Source of the DNA: JAAGZL01 sp050291365
Lineage (GTDB): Bacteria; Pseudomonadota; Gammaproteobacteria; Chromatiales; Chromatiaceae
DNA length: 64,000 nt
Reading direction: 5' to 3'
Assembly: GCA_050291365.1 (NCBI GenBank)
Contig: JBNKJS010000003.1
Span: 62,001 to 126,000, forward strand
Shown here: positions 8,092 through 15,908 of the stretch, one piece after another
How positions within the stretch are numbered: position 1 is the first letter of the stretch
Layout: each line of letters opens with the position of its first letter
The notes under the pieces: generated by a model
Database searches by the model: none
What the model was told of the DNA's origin: nothing
The model's input: the letters and a program-made list of their open reading frames with translations, nothing else
Made by a program: the position numbers and the translations under genes

Positions 8092-9084
8092 ATGCAGAGC
8101 ATCACCACATTTCCACCCTATCCCTGGCTACAAGAGCTGTGGGAACAGCTACAGAAGCTACGCTTATCCCAACAACTTCCCCATGCCATCCTGTTTGCCG
8201 GGGCTGAAGGGCTGGGTAAATATGAACTGGCCCAGGCCTTCGCCTGGTCTCTACTGTGCAAATCCCTATCTGATTCTGGCCAGCCATGCAGACGATGCAG
8301 TGGTTGTAACCTTCTGCTGGCAGGAAATCACCCAGATTATAAGGTGATAGAGCCGGAAGAGGAGGGTAAGGGCATAAAGATAGATGCAATCCGTGAGTTT
8401 ATCGAGGGTGAGGCCATCACAGCCCATGCAGGCGGCCATAAACCTGTTCTGATAAGACCAGCAGATGCAATGAATCAGGCAGCAGCTAATAGCCTGCTGA
8501 AGACCCTGGAAGAGCCGGTAAGTGGTACTATTATGATACTCATAAGCGCCAATCCCTCCAGATTGCCCGCAACGATACGAAGCCGTTGTCGTCTTATCAC
8601 CGTTCCTGTTCCATCTTTAGATGTAGCCGCCGAATGGCTGGAAAAGATCATTCCAGATGATGATGCCAAAACCCTGCTGCAATCAGTTGCTGGATCTCCT
8701 CTAAAGGCTGTGCAAATGTCCAGCCAGGAGAAACAGGAACTCCATCAGCAATTTCTTAATGATTTTCTGGATGTGATTGCTCTCAACAAAGATCCAGTTG
8801 CTACAGCCGGAAGCTGGGTCAAACAGGACATTAAGGAGATACTGCACTGGATGTGTGGCTGGGTGATTGATATGCTTCGTTTACAGATGGTTCCAGAGCC
8901 ACCAATCCTGATCAACCAGGAGCAGAAACAGCATCTGCTAGGTGCAGCAAATTATACTGACACTAAGCGACTGTATGAGGCCCTTGGCCACATTTATGAT
9001 GCAAGAAGCAACATAGATGCTACACTGAACAATCAGATGATGCTTGAGCGTCTGCTGTTGGCGCTAGTTAAAAGTAGAAGATAA
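8092..9084 (+). CDS. holB: DNA polymerase III delta' subunit
   Basis: HolB is the delta' subunit of the clamp loader that opens the sliding clamp at primed DNA. The 330-residue AAA+ protein has LPHAILFAGAEGLGKYELAQ, a four-cysteine zinc module (CRRCSGCNLLLAGNHPD plus an upstream Cys), a DAIREF segment, NSLLKTLEEP, and the SRC motif in RSRCRLITVP. The P-loop-like sequence GAEGLGKYE is degenerate, as expected for the non-ATPase delta' subunit. It is packed between tmk and the PilZ gene (gaps of six and three bases). Confidence 0.94.
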   Translation: MQSITTFPPYPWLQELWEQLQKLRLSQQLPHAILFAGAEGLGKYELAQAFAWSLLCKSLSDSGQPCRRCSGCNLLLAGNHPDYKVIEPEEEGKGIKIDAIREFIEGEAITAHAGGHKPVLIRPADAMNQAAANSLLKTLEEPVSGTIMILISANPSRLPATIRSRCRLITVPVPSLDVAAEWLEKIIPDDDAKTLLQSVAGSPLKAVQMSSQEKQELHQQFLNDFLDVIALNKDPVATAGSWVKQDIKEILHWMCGWVIDMLRLQMVPEPPILINQEQKQHLLGAANYTDTKRLYEALGHIYDARSNIDATLNNQMMLERLLLALVKSRR

Positions 9085-9087
9085 TAA

Positions 9088-9459
9088 ATGGCAAAAGATA
9101 TACAAAACGCTAGTCATCCAGGTGCACGCCAGGGAATATTGTCACTCTCTATTAAGGATAAGAATGCACTCTATGCTGCATACATGCAGTATGTGAAGAA
9201 TGGCGGGCTTTTTATACCAACCAACAAAAAGTACAAGCTCGGTGACGAGGTTTTTATGCTGCTTACGCTTATGGAAGAGAGTGAGCGCATACCGGTTGCA
9301 GGCAAGGTGGTTTGGATTACCCCCATGGGTTCTGAGGGTAACCGGGCTGCCGGCATAGGCGTGCAGTTCAGTGACCAGGACGGCGGTATAGCAAGAAATA
9401 AGATTGAAACCTATCTGGCGGGCGCACTGTCTACGGATCGACCAACGCACACCATGTAG
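9088..9459 (+). CDS. PilZ domain protein, non-canonical type
   Basis: The 123-residue protein matches the small PilZ protein encoded between holB and tatD in many Gammaproteobacteria and required for type IV pilus assembly in Pseudomonas and Xanthomonas. The NGGLFIPTNKKYKLGDEVFMLLTLME and AGKVVWITP segments form the PilZ beta barrel. The RxxxR motif that binds cyclic di-GMP in canonical PilZ domains is absent from the N-terminus, as in those pilus-assembly members, so it probably acts through protein contacts. No pilus gene is in the window. Confidence 0.9.
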   Translation: MAKDIQNASHPGARQGILSLSIKDKNALYAAYMQYVKNGGLFIPTNKKYKLGDEVFMLLTLMEESERIPVAGKVVWITPMGSEGNRAAGIGVQFSDQDGGIARNKIETYLAGALSTDRPTHTM

Positions 9460-9465
9460 TTTTTT

Positions 9466-10251
9466 ATGCCAGGATTAGTAGATTCGCACTGTCATCTTGA
9501 TCGTCTAGATCTGGAGCCATTCAACAACAGCTTTGATCAACTGGTAGAAGATACCATGGCATCCGGTGTCGAGCATATGCTCTGCGTCTGTATTGACACC
9601 GAAAATTATCCATCCATGTGTTCTCTGGTAGAGTCATATCCCAACGTATCCATATCTGTGGGTGTTCACCCTAACGACAGAGAACGTTACGAACCAGAAC
9701 CGGATGAACTGGTTTCTTTGGCAAATCATCCCAAGAACCTGGCTATCGGAGAGACCGGTCTGGACTATTTTCGCAGCGAAGGCGATTTAGAATGGCAGAG
9801 AGATAGATTTATACGCCATATAACAGCGGCAAGGATCTGCAACAAGCCGCTTATCATCCATACCAGAGAAGCCAGAGAAGATACCATTAAGATCATGCAA
9901 GAGCATGGGGCAGGGGAGTGCGGTGGCGTCATGCACTGCTTCACCGAAGATTGGGATATGGCCAGCAAGGCCTTGGATATGGGCTTTTATATATCCTTTT
10001 CTGGGATAATAACCTTCAATAGCGCAGAAGATCTGCGCGCTGTGGTAAAGAAGGTTCCAAAAGACAGATTGTTGATTGAGACAGACGCACCATATCTTTC
10101 ACCTGTGCCAAAACGTGGTAAACCCAACTATCCATCCTATGTGCGTTATGTTGCCGAATGTATGGCTGAGATCCGTGGTGTTTCAGTCGAAGAGATAGCA
10201 GCAGTAACAAAAGAGAACTTCAAACGGTTGTTTAATCCGTCTTCCCTGTAG
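9466..10251 (+). CDS. tatD: TatD family metal-dependent deoxyribonuclease
   Basis: The 261-residue protein is a TatD/YcfH-type TIM-barrel hydrolase. Metal ligands are visible as DSHCHLDRL at the N-terminus, GETGLDYF near 95, IIHTREA, MHCFTED and the C-terminal ETDAPYLSP. The family shows 3'-5' exonuclease activity on DNA and has been linked to DNA repair. It is the last gene of the rightward cluster; the position after holB-pilZ points to the YcfH subfamily. A REP-like palindrome overlaps its end. Confidence 0.93.
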   Translation: MPGLVDSHCHLDRLDLEPFNNSFDQLVEDTMASGVEHMLCVCIDTENYPSMCSLVESYPNVSISVGVHPNDRERYEPEPDELVSLANHPKNLAIGETGLDYFRSEGDLEWQRDRFIRHITAARICNKPLIIHTREAREDTIKIMQEHGAGECGGVMHCFTEDWDMASKALDMGFYISFSGIITFNSAEDLRAVVKKVPKDRLLIETDAPYLSPVPKRGKPNYPSYVRYVAECMAEIRGVSVEEIAAVTKENFKRLFNPSSL

Positions 10252-10277
10252 GAGCCCGCTCCTGCAGGCGAATGCCT
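10246..10277. repeat. REP-like palindromic element at a convergent gene junction
   Basis: The segment around the tatD stop contains AGGAGCCCGCTCCT, an imperfect palindrome with arms AGGAG/CTCCT, followed by GCAGGCGAATGCC and a T-run. It resembles repetitive extragenic palindromes of pseudomonads and relatives, which also begin GTAGGAGC, and lies between convergent genes, their usual site. No second full copy is in the window. Confidence 0.4.
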
Positions 10278-10293
10278 TTTTGGCCGATCCTAC

Positions 10294-10938
10294 CTATTCA
10301 CAGAGTCTATAGCCGTTTTTACGTTCCGCCAGATCCAGATGCAGATGATCGGAGTGAAACTCGTTGGTCATTGGCCCGATTACCGTAGTGAAATATGCGC
10401 AGGAGCCGCCACGTATTGCGGCCTGGAAGGCGCGCGTAGCATCTGAATCGCCTTTGCGGATCACGATCTTCATGGATTCGCCGTTATCAAACCCAATGCC
10501 AAGGAAATCAATCGCGTTGGCATATGCATGCTCACTGATTTTTGCCTTAGCATTTCCGTTCCTGTGCCGGCATTTATAGGTGGTGGATAAATAGATGGTT
10601 GTGGGATTGATTTCAAGATGAAGCTTAGCGGATGGTGTTACTACCTCTGATACCCAGCGGGCAAATGCCAGAGCTGTTTCGCATCTTATATTAACAGCCG
10701 TATCACTTTTGATCTTGATACCCCCTTTCAGCGATTTGATGTTCAGCGGGCGAGGGGAGCCGCATTCATCTTGGTCATTGATAGCCTTATTTATCTTGAA
10801 TTTAGCGCCTAGTAAACGCAAGGAGGTCTCACAGGCCTTTGTTTTATCCAGATCAAAAGAGGGTTGATTGGCTGACAGGTTGGATGAGAGCAGGAATAGT
10901 GATGTAACCCCAATCAGGTTTCTATAAAACAAACGCAT
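10294..10938 (-). CDS. Extensin-like C-terminal domain protein, predicted periplasmic
   Basis: The 214-residue protein has a signal peptide (basic start, hydrophobic GVTSLFLLSSNLSA) and matches the extensin-like C-terminal family (PF06904). The family hallmarks are the HAYANAIDFLGIGF block and the C-terminal FHSDHLHLDLA. These His/Asp motifs recall the metal site of LAS-type (D-Ala-D-Ala carboxypeptidase, M15-like) peptidases, so a cell-wall peptidase role is plausible, but this is inference from motif geometry. Six or more cysteines suggest disulfides in the periplasm. It is a single leftward gene, convergent with tatD. Confidence 0.8.
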   Translation of the reverse strand: MRLFYRNLIGVTSLFLLSSNLSANQPSFDLDKTKACETSLRLLGAKFKINKAINDQDECGSPRPLNIKSLKGGIKIKSDTAVNIRCETALAFARWVSEVVTPSAKLHLEINPTTIYLSTTYKCRHRNGNAKAKISEHAYANAIDFLGIGFDNGESMKIVIRKGDSDATRAFQAAIRGGSCAYFTTVIGPMTNEFHSDHLHLDLAERKNGYRLCE

Positions 10939-11019
10939 TGTGACCTTTTTTATGTTGCTACGGACTTTACAGTAAGAGCTTATTGGTTAAGATTGGTTCA
11001 AAAAATTGACTGTAGCGGC

Positions 11020-11853
11020 TTATTTTTTCTTATCAAGTCCCATCTTGCTACCGAAGATACGTCCTGTGATGCTTTTGTGGCTCCTCTTTAACCACTCTTC
11101 ACGTTCCCTATATATATCCCTGGTAAGAAAGAGTACAGAACGCACTGTGGGTGTATGAGTGATTTCCAGTCTAAGGTCTTCCTGAGCCTTTGGAGATGAC
11201 CAGGGGTTATCCTTATCCTTTCTTATGAGTCTACGCACCTGTTTATGTAGGTTCTCGCGCAGTTCTACTACGACCTCTTTTTCCGCATCAGCAGGCTGTT
11301 TACCGGCCATTTGGGTAACCACATATTCAGCTCTTTGTTTAGATATCAGACCGAGTTGAACACAATCCTCCATGATCAACTTCTTTACCGGTTTTCTCTC
11401 CTGGGCCAATTTTTCTGTGATATCCGTACCTTTGCGCTTTTTGGGCTTTGGAGGTTCCTCTTTTTTCTTTTCAGCTGGGGCAGGTTCTGCGGCTGGTGGT
11501 TGTTTCTCAGCAGTGTGGGAATCATCAAACTTCTGTGGCTTTTCTACTTCAGCTACTATCTCAGGACTCGCAGCTTTCTCTGCCTTCTCAGCTTTTATTT
11601 CTACTGGTTTCTTCTTTTGTGGAGGAGGTAACTCACCACCTTCATCCAAATACAGATTTAACAGAGCGATCTTTTCATCCATGATCTTGGATAGATCACC
11701 AATACCCAGATTATCCTCTTCCATCTGATCGAGAATTCTATCAACAACCCAAGCCTTATGTTTCTCGATCTGAGCAGGATCCCAAATGTCGTGGGCATTA
11801 CATGCCATAAGCACTAAGCCTGAGGCATTCATTTCAATAAGTTGTTTATTCAT
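11020..11853 (-). CDS. Uncharacterised protein with Lys/Pro/Ala/Glu-rich linker
   Basis: This 277-residue protein was not recognised. It has no signal peptide or membrane segment. Residues 1-75 look helical (LVLMACNAHDIWDPAQIEKH, a Met/Asp-rich acidic stretch); 76-145 is a low-complexity linker of KKKP, EKAEKA and PAPAEKKKEEPPKPKKRK; 146-277 is a second, basic and helical domain with QVRRLIRKDKDNPW and VLFLTRDIYREREEWLKR. Two small domains joined by a flexible charged linker suggest a cytoplasmic adaptor or nucleic-acid-associated protein, but no function can be assigned. It lies between the extensin-like gene and a long A+T-rich gap. Confidence 0.6.
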   Translation of the reverse strand: MNKQLIEMNASGLVLMACNAHDIWDPAQIEKHKAWVVDRILDQMEEDNLGIGDLSKIMDEKIALLNLYLDEGGELPPPQKKKPVEIKAEKAEKAASPEIVAEVEKPQKFDDSHTAEKQPPAAEPAPAEKKKEEPPKPKKRKGTDITEKLAQERKPVKKLIMEDCVQLGLISKQRAEYVVTQMAGKQPADAEKEVVVELRENLHKQVRRLIRKDKDNPWSSPKAQEDLRLEITHTPTVRSVLFLTRDIYREREEWLKRSHKSITGRIFGSKMGLDKKK

Positions 11854-12346
11854 AATTATTCTTGAAATAGCCTATGTAGTTTAATTTCCCTTCAAAAACA
11901 TTTACTAACTAGATAATTTATATAGTGTTTAGCGACTTAAAATCTGTATTTCTTTAATTCTTAATTAAGAGTGTAGTAAAAAACCTGGTATACACACCTT
12001 AAAAAAGATCTCAGATAAGATAATATATAGATGTAAATAACGAATAGAAACAAGAAGTAATAACATATAGTTAATGTTGCGGCACAGAAATGATGGAGGT
12101 CATATAGAGCATAATCAAAACCCTAATATCTGCATATGAGACTGCGTATAATATATATTATGTTAAAAGACGTATTTAGAAAGAGATCCTTCTATGATAT
12201 ATATTCGAAACTATGGAATATCAAATTAATAGCAGGATGCATATGCCCCTTCTCTAACTTCCTTCAATATATCTATTCCTCAACCTTGAGTAGCCAATAT
12301 TGGTTCTGGCTGTATAATCTACTCGCTGAGCAACAAAAAATACATC
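11854..12346. other. A+T-rich intergenic region, no gene supported
   Basis: This stretch of nearly 500 bases separates the divergent 11020-11853 gene and the PEP-CTERM gene. An open frame from 12136 runs in frame into the PEP-CTERM protein, but its first 78 residues are hydrophobic low-quality sequence without a Shine-Dalgarno, and a perfect TATAAT at 12313-12318 lies inside it, so it is read as 5' untranslated or spacer DNA. No good -35 lies at the normal distance from that hexamer. Confidence 0.5.
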
Positions 12347-12369
12347 AAGGAGATTATAAGGAGATTATG

Positions 12370-12987
12370 ATGAAACTATTTTCAAAGATATTATTCGGAA
12401 TACTTGTTTTTGTTCTCTCGGTAAATTCCCACGCGGCATTAATCACTGTAAATGCCTCTGCTGATATGACTAGCGGTCTTCCATATACCTTAAGCCTGTT
12501 ACCTATTGGAACGAAAGTTACCTCAGATGTTACGTTCAATATAGGTAGTGGAACAATTGATACATCGATTATTGATAATGTTTCCGGAACTTTTAGTTGG
12601 AATGATAGTACTTTTGGGCTACAAGTATTTAATACAACTAGCGCAGCTATATCAACGATTCATTCTGATGGCTGGTTCAGTATGACTTTTTCTGGTAGTG
12701 GTCCAACAATTGGAGGAATTACAGCAGAAAGTTTCGGTATTGTATTTAACATTGGCACTAATCCTTTTTTACCTCCTGGTAGTACAACAGAGCTTCTTGA
12801 TCTGGTTTTAAATGGCTCCGTACTGGGTATGAGAGTAGGTGCCAGCCAAGGTTCAACAATACACTATGGTGACCTTCAGGATAACGTTGTTGGGTCCATA
12901 AACACAGTACCAGTGCCCGGAGCTTTAGTATTGTTTATTTCTGGGTTATTAGGCCTGTTTTCATCTAGAGTTATGAGAACTGCATAA
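12370..12987 (+). CDS. PEP-CTERM sorting domain protein, surface/exported
   Basis: From ATG 12370 the product is 205 residues: an N-terminal signal peptide (MKLFSKILFGILVFVLSVNS, cleavage probably after SHA), a Gly/Ser/Thr-rich beta-type body, and a C-terminal tripartite tail VPVPGALVLFISGLLGLFSS followed by Arg, the VPxP form of the PEP-CTERM exosortase signal. Such proteins are exported, cleaved by exosortase (EpsH/XrtA) and associated with exopolysaccharide or biofilm. No exosortase gene is in the window. The start is set by AAGGAG at 12358-12363; an ATG three bases earlier is also possible. The Shine-Dalgarno region is a perfect tandem duplication (12347-12368). Confidence 0.8.
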   Translation: MKLFSKILFGILVFVLSVNSHAALITVNASADMTSGLPYTLSLLPIGTKVTSDVTFNIGSGTIDTSIIDNVSGTFSWNDSTFGLQVFNTTSAAISTIHSDGWFSMTFSGSGPTIGGITAESFGIVFNIGTNPFLPPGSTTELLDLVLNGSVLGMRVGASQGSTIHYGDLQDNVVGSINTVPVPGALVLFISGLLGLFSSRVMRTA

Positions 12988-13171
12988 ATGTAACAACTCT
13001 TTGTTCTAGTAGTTTTGATTCTAAAGATCCCATGACTAAATGATGATATAAATCAAATATTAGCCATATTATTAAGTGCATTGTTCAGTAGCTAAAAAAC
13101 CTATTTTCACTTCTTTTTTTTAGCTACTATACTTTCACTTTCCAAGTGCTGGCCTTAAAGGAGTAAGGAAG

Positions 13172-13396
13172 ATGCTGAAGGTATCCAGGAAAAAGGGAGA
13201 GTCAATTATCATAGGTGACAATATCAAAGTCACTATTCATCAAAACAAAAAAGAAGATGTAATAGTTGGTATTGATGCGCCTGAGGATATGCGAGTACTA
13301 AAGGGTGAGGAAGATCCACAACACAAGGTAGATGAACCAGATAGAAATGCTATCTGGAGAAAGGTGCTTGGTGAAGTTCCTATTGAGCTACAATAG
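13172..13396 (+). CDS. CsrA/RsmA family RNA-binding regulator, divergent paralogue
   Basis: The 74-residue protein aligns along its first 46 residues with CsrA, the dimeric regulator that binds GGA motifs in mRNA leaders: MLKVSRKKGESIIIGDNIKVTI, then VGIDAPEDM. Differences matter: position 4 is Val rather than Leu, and the RNA-contacting Arg44 of canonical CsrA (VHREEI) is Lys44 in VLKGEE. The C-terminus is about 13 residues longer than in E. coli and ends in NAIWRKVLGEVPIELQ. It stands alone with a good Shine-Dalgarno (AAAGGAG, 13157-13163). It is probably an accessory CsrA with altered RNA preference rather than the housekeeping copy. Confidence 0.85.
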   Translation: MLKVSRKKGESIIIGDNIKVTIHQNKKEDVIVGIDAPEDMRVLKGEEDPQHKVDEPDRNAIWRKVLGEVPIELQ

Positions 13397-13419
13397 CTCT
13401 AATAATTCAGTCCATCAGT

Positions 13420-13467
13420 CCAGGGTTGTGTTCACTTTGACGCTAGGTGGCACAAAGTGAGCCCTGG
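13420..13467. other. Bipartite inverted repeat after the csrA-like gene
   Basis: CCAGGG (13420-13425) pairs with CCCTGG (13462-13467), and inside it TCACTTTG (13432-13439) pairs with CAAAGTGA (13453-13460). The two stems are joined by an asymmetric internal loop and capped by a 13-base loop. There is no T-run, so it is not a standard terminator. It lies between convergent genes. Confidence 0.5.
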
Positions 13468-13529
13468 CCTATCAATGCTTATTTGCTATTAAGCTCCGCA
13501 TTTTATAATCACTGTTTATCCTCATGAGC

Positions 13530-13958
13530 CTATTTTTTTTTCAACTGTTCAGCATCAATCGGTAGAGCTGGGTTGCGAACTTCCTTCTCGCCGAAAAAAC
13601 ATTCAAGTTCGGTTCTATTTAGCACAGTTCCGTAGGCCTCAACTAGATAACCTGCTAGGCCCTGGGCGTCCTTAATCAAACTCTTAGCAAAAAAGCGACG
13701 CAACAGATATTTGAACATCAATCTGATGCGCCGTCGCTCAACTTTTTGCTGTACGGACCAGAGGGCATCACGCCGTGAGCGCGGAAAGTCGCACCCCAGG
13801 CGATAATCTATAGCAAGATCCAGTTCCCGGCGTCTAACTTCGCGCTGCTGTTCCTGCGAGGGAACAGACGGCAACTCACTATGAAGCGCAACAATTGACC
13901 GGTCGTACTCCTCATCACTGAGGCGCTGTCCATAGTCCAGTTCACCATATCTCGCCAT
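13530..13958 (-). CDS. Uncharacterised protein, second gene of a two-gene unit
   Basis: The 142-residue protein was not recognised. It is charged and mostly helical, with an Arg-rich centre (REVRRRELDLAIDYRLG, KVERRRIRLMFKYLLRRFF) and no signal peptide or clear membrane segment. Residues 1-60 are acidic and 60-95 basic. It starts 17 bases after the stop of the upstream gene (13976-14854), so the two are probably co-transcribed. The basic amphipathic middle could bind nucleic acid, membrane or its partner protein; nothing in the sequence decides this. Confidence 0.6.
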   Translation of the reverse strand: MARYGELDYGQRLSDEEYDRSIVALHSELPSVPSQEQQREVRRRELDLAIDYRLGCDFPRSRRDALWSVQQKVERRRIRLMFKYLLRRFFAKSLIKDAQGLAGYLVEAYGTVLNRTELECFFGEKEVRNPALPIDAEQLKKK

Positions 13959-13975
13959 AATTACCTCGTTCTACC

Positions 13976-14854
13976 CTACTTTCCCTTGAACAGTTTTGAA
14001 ACGATGATCGGATCAGCCAATATGACTCTCTCCGACGGCTCAAGATCAAACAGGGTGAAATACTGCTCCGGCGTCATTGCATTGGCCATCTCGTCCTGAA
14101 ACTTAAGAGTAAGTCGATCAAATTCTGCCACGAATTCATCCACATCTGCTTCCGCAGCCGCAAATGGACCCTCTATCTTCAATCGTGACTTCTCGGTTTC
14201 TCCGCGCACCTGCTTTAGACGCTTGGCTAGCGTTCTGTCCAGCATCGAACCCAGGTTAAATTCGGCCATATGCATAAAAAGTTTAAGGTGAAATGACTTG
14301 GCCTGCGCTGTTGTCACGCTTTTGGCTTTCATCATGGTATTCGCCTCACTGTATATATTCAGGACACCCTTGATATATTGCCAGTCGAGCTTATCTTCCG
14401 GACCCAGCGAAAGATTCTCAAGCACCTTGGCGCTATACTTGATGCGCTTCTTGGCCTCTGTACACGGCCTGAGATCGCCTGTCACACTCGGGTATTTATC
14501 AAAAGGGGATTTACAGGGCCAAATTCCCACCCGACCATAGGTACCAAACAAAGATTCTGAAACAGTGTAGCCACGCGCACCACGTACGGTGATACCTGCC
14601 GGAAGCAGGATGCGATTGGCTGCCTGGTGACAAACTCCGTTGATTAAGTAGCACTTAATACCGGCCTTCTCGTCCTTTGCGGCGATAGAATTGGCCCGCT
14701 TGGTGCTGCCGGTACCCTGGCGTAATTTTCGACCGCCCTTCTTACCTCCCCAGCAGCTCCAGCCCTTACGACCGGTACCACATTCTACGTAGGTGTGATC
14801 CGCCAATTTGGCGAACAACGTGGTTCTATATGCCATTACTTTCAATGTACCCAT
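13976..14854 (-). CDS. Uncharacterised Cys/Gly-rich conserved-looking protein
   Basis: The 292-residue product has a Gly/Trp/Cys-rich N-terminal half (YVECGTGRKGWSCWGGKKGG, CYLINGVCHQAANRILLPAG, ARGYTVSESLFGTYGR) with about seven cysteines, and a helical C-terminal half. The N-terminal blocks look like a folded conserved domain rather than random sequence, but I cannot name the family. The frame extends 25 codons further upstream, yet AAGGAGAGATAT just before the ATG at 14854 fixes the start there. No signal peptide is present. It is the first gene of a leftward pair with 13530-13958. Confidence 0.6.
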   Translation of the reverse strand: MGTLKVMAYRTTLFAKLADHTYVECGTGRKGWSCWGGKKGGRKLRQGTGSTKRANSIAAKDEKAGIKCYLINGVCHQAANRILLPAGITVRGARGYTVSESLFGTYGRVGIWPCKSPFDKYPSVTGDLRPCTEAKKRIKYSAKVLENLSLGPEDKLDWQYIKGVLNIYSEANTMMKAKSVTTAQAKSFHLKLFMHMAEFNLGSMLDRTLAKRLKQVRGETEKSRLKIEGPFAAAEADVDEFVAEFDRLTLKFQDEMANAMTPEQYFTLFDLEPSERVILADPIIVSKLFKGK

Positions 14855-14989
14855 ATATCTCTCCTTGATTGTGGTTTGTTTAAGTAGGGTGGGTTCCGTG
14901 GCGCGATATGAGATCGCACTAAAGTCCACAAACCCACAATAGACACCTGTATCAGATTGGGCAAGTAAATTTAGTATCCTTTTTCGCTC

Positions 14990-15018
14990 AAAAAAAACGC
15001 CACCTAAAAGGCGGCGTT
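14990..15018 (-). terminator. Terminator of the adhC-fghA operon
   Basis: Read on the minus strand, AACGCCGCC, loop TTTTA, and GGTGGCGTT form a 9-bp stem (one G-U pair) followed by a run of T. It lies about 45 bases after the fghA stop and isolates this operon from the leftward unknown pair. Confidence 0.85.
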
Positions 15019-15061
15019 AAGCTTCCATGCTGCGCTTTCCTGCGCTAGGATTTATCTGAGC

Positions 15062-15898
15062 TTAGCCGAGCAGTGCTTTAGCATGGTATGTAAGGTGCTC
15101 CCCTATAAAAGTAGAAATAAAGTGATAGCTATGGTCGTATCCTTCCTGCATGCGCAGAGTGAGTTCAAAACCATTTTCATCACATGCTGTCTTAAGATCC
15201 TGGGGATAGAGCTGATCGGCCAGGAACTCATCATCGGTGCCATGATCGATCAACAGAGGGATCTTCGCCGCCCCGGCCTTAACCAGTTCAGTGGCGTCAT
15301 ACTGTTTCCAGCTTTCGCGATCATCCCCCAGATAGGCGCCAAAACAGCCCTCACCCCAGCCACAAACGCTGGGATGACATATTGGTGCGAAGGCAGAGAC
15401 TGACTTATAGGCACCCTCCTCTTTCAAGGCACATATCAAAGCACCGTGCCCACCCATTGAGTGTCCTGTGATCGACTTTAGTCCAGGAATCAAGGGAAGC
15501 TCCTTCTCTACCAGAGCAGGTAGCTCCTTGGTGACATAGTCATACATCTGATAGTGTGGCGCCCACGGCTGTTGGGTGGCGTTGACATAAAAACCGGCAC
15601 CCTTACCCAGGTCATAACGCTCTGCCTCATCGGCTACCTCTTCACCACGCGGACTGGTATCAGGCATTATCAGTGCAATACCCAGTTCTGCAGCATAGCG
15701 CTGCGCCCCGGCCTTGGTGCGTACATTGTCGTCGGTACAGGTCAAACCAGAGAGCCAGTAAACAGCAGGTACCTTCTCCTTTGCTGCCTGTGGAGGCAGA
15801 TAAACCGAGAATGTCATTTCGCAGTTACAACTGGAAGAGTGGTGCTGGTAGCGGTTTAACCAGCCACCAAACTCTTTGATACTTTCAATCTGCTTCAT
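15062..15898 (-). CDS. fghA: S-formylglutathione hydrolase
   Basis: This alpha/beta-hydrolase converts S-formylglutathione to formate and glutathione, the second step of glutathione-dependent formaldehyde detoxification. The 278-residue protein is full length. The nucleophile serine sits in GHSMGGHGAL, the acid in DHGTDDEFL, and the histidine in GYDHSYHF; the oxyanion segment WLSGLTCTDDN is present. It follows adhC by 10 bases, the usual pairing, and both are probably controlled by the divergent TetR regulator. Confidence 0.97.
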   Translation of the reverse strand: MKQIESIKEFGGWLNRYQHHSSSCNCEMTFSVYLPPQAAKEKVPAVYWLSGLTCTDDNVRTKAGAQRYAAELGIALIMPDTSPRGEEVADEAERYDLGKGAGFYVNATQQPWAPHYQMYDYVTKELPALVEKELPLIPGLKSITGHSMGGHGALICALKEEGAYKSVSAFAPICHPSVCGWGEGCFGAYLGDDRESWKQYDATELVKAGAAKIPLLIDHGTDDEFLADQLYPQDLKTACDENGFELTLRMQEGYDHSYHFISTFIGEHLTYHAKALLG

Positions 15899-15908
15899 GC
15901 TATCTACC

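Noticed and set aside
12136..12369. Upstream extension of the PEP-CTERM gene by 78 residues
   Set aside because: There is no Shine-Dalgarno at 12136, the extension hides the true signal peptide, and a TATAAT lies within it. AAGGAG directly before 12370 decides the start.
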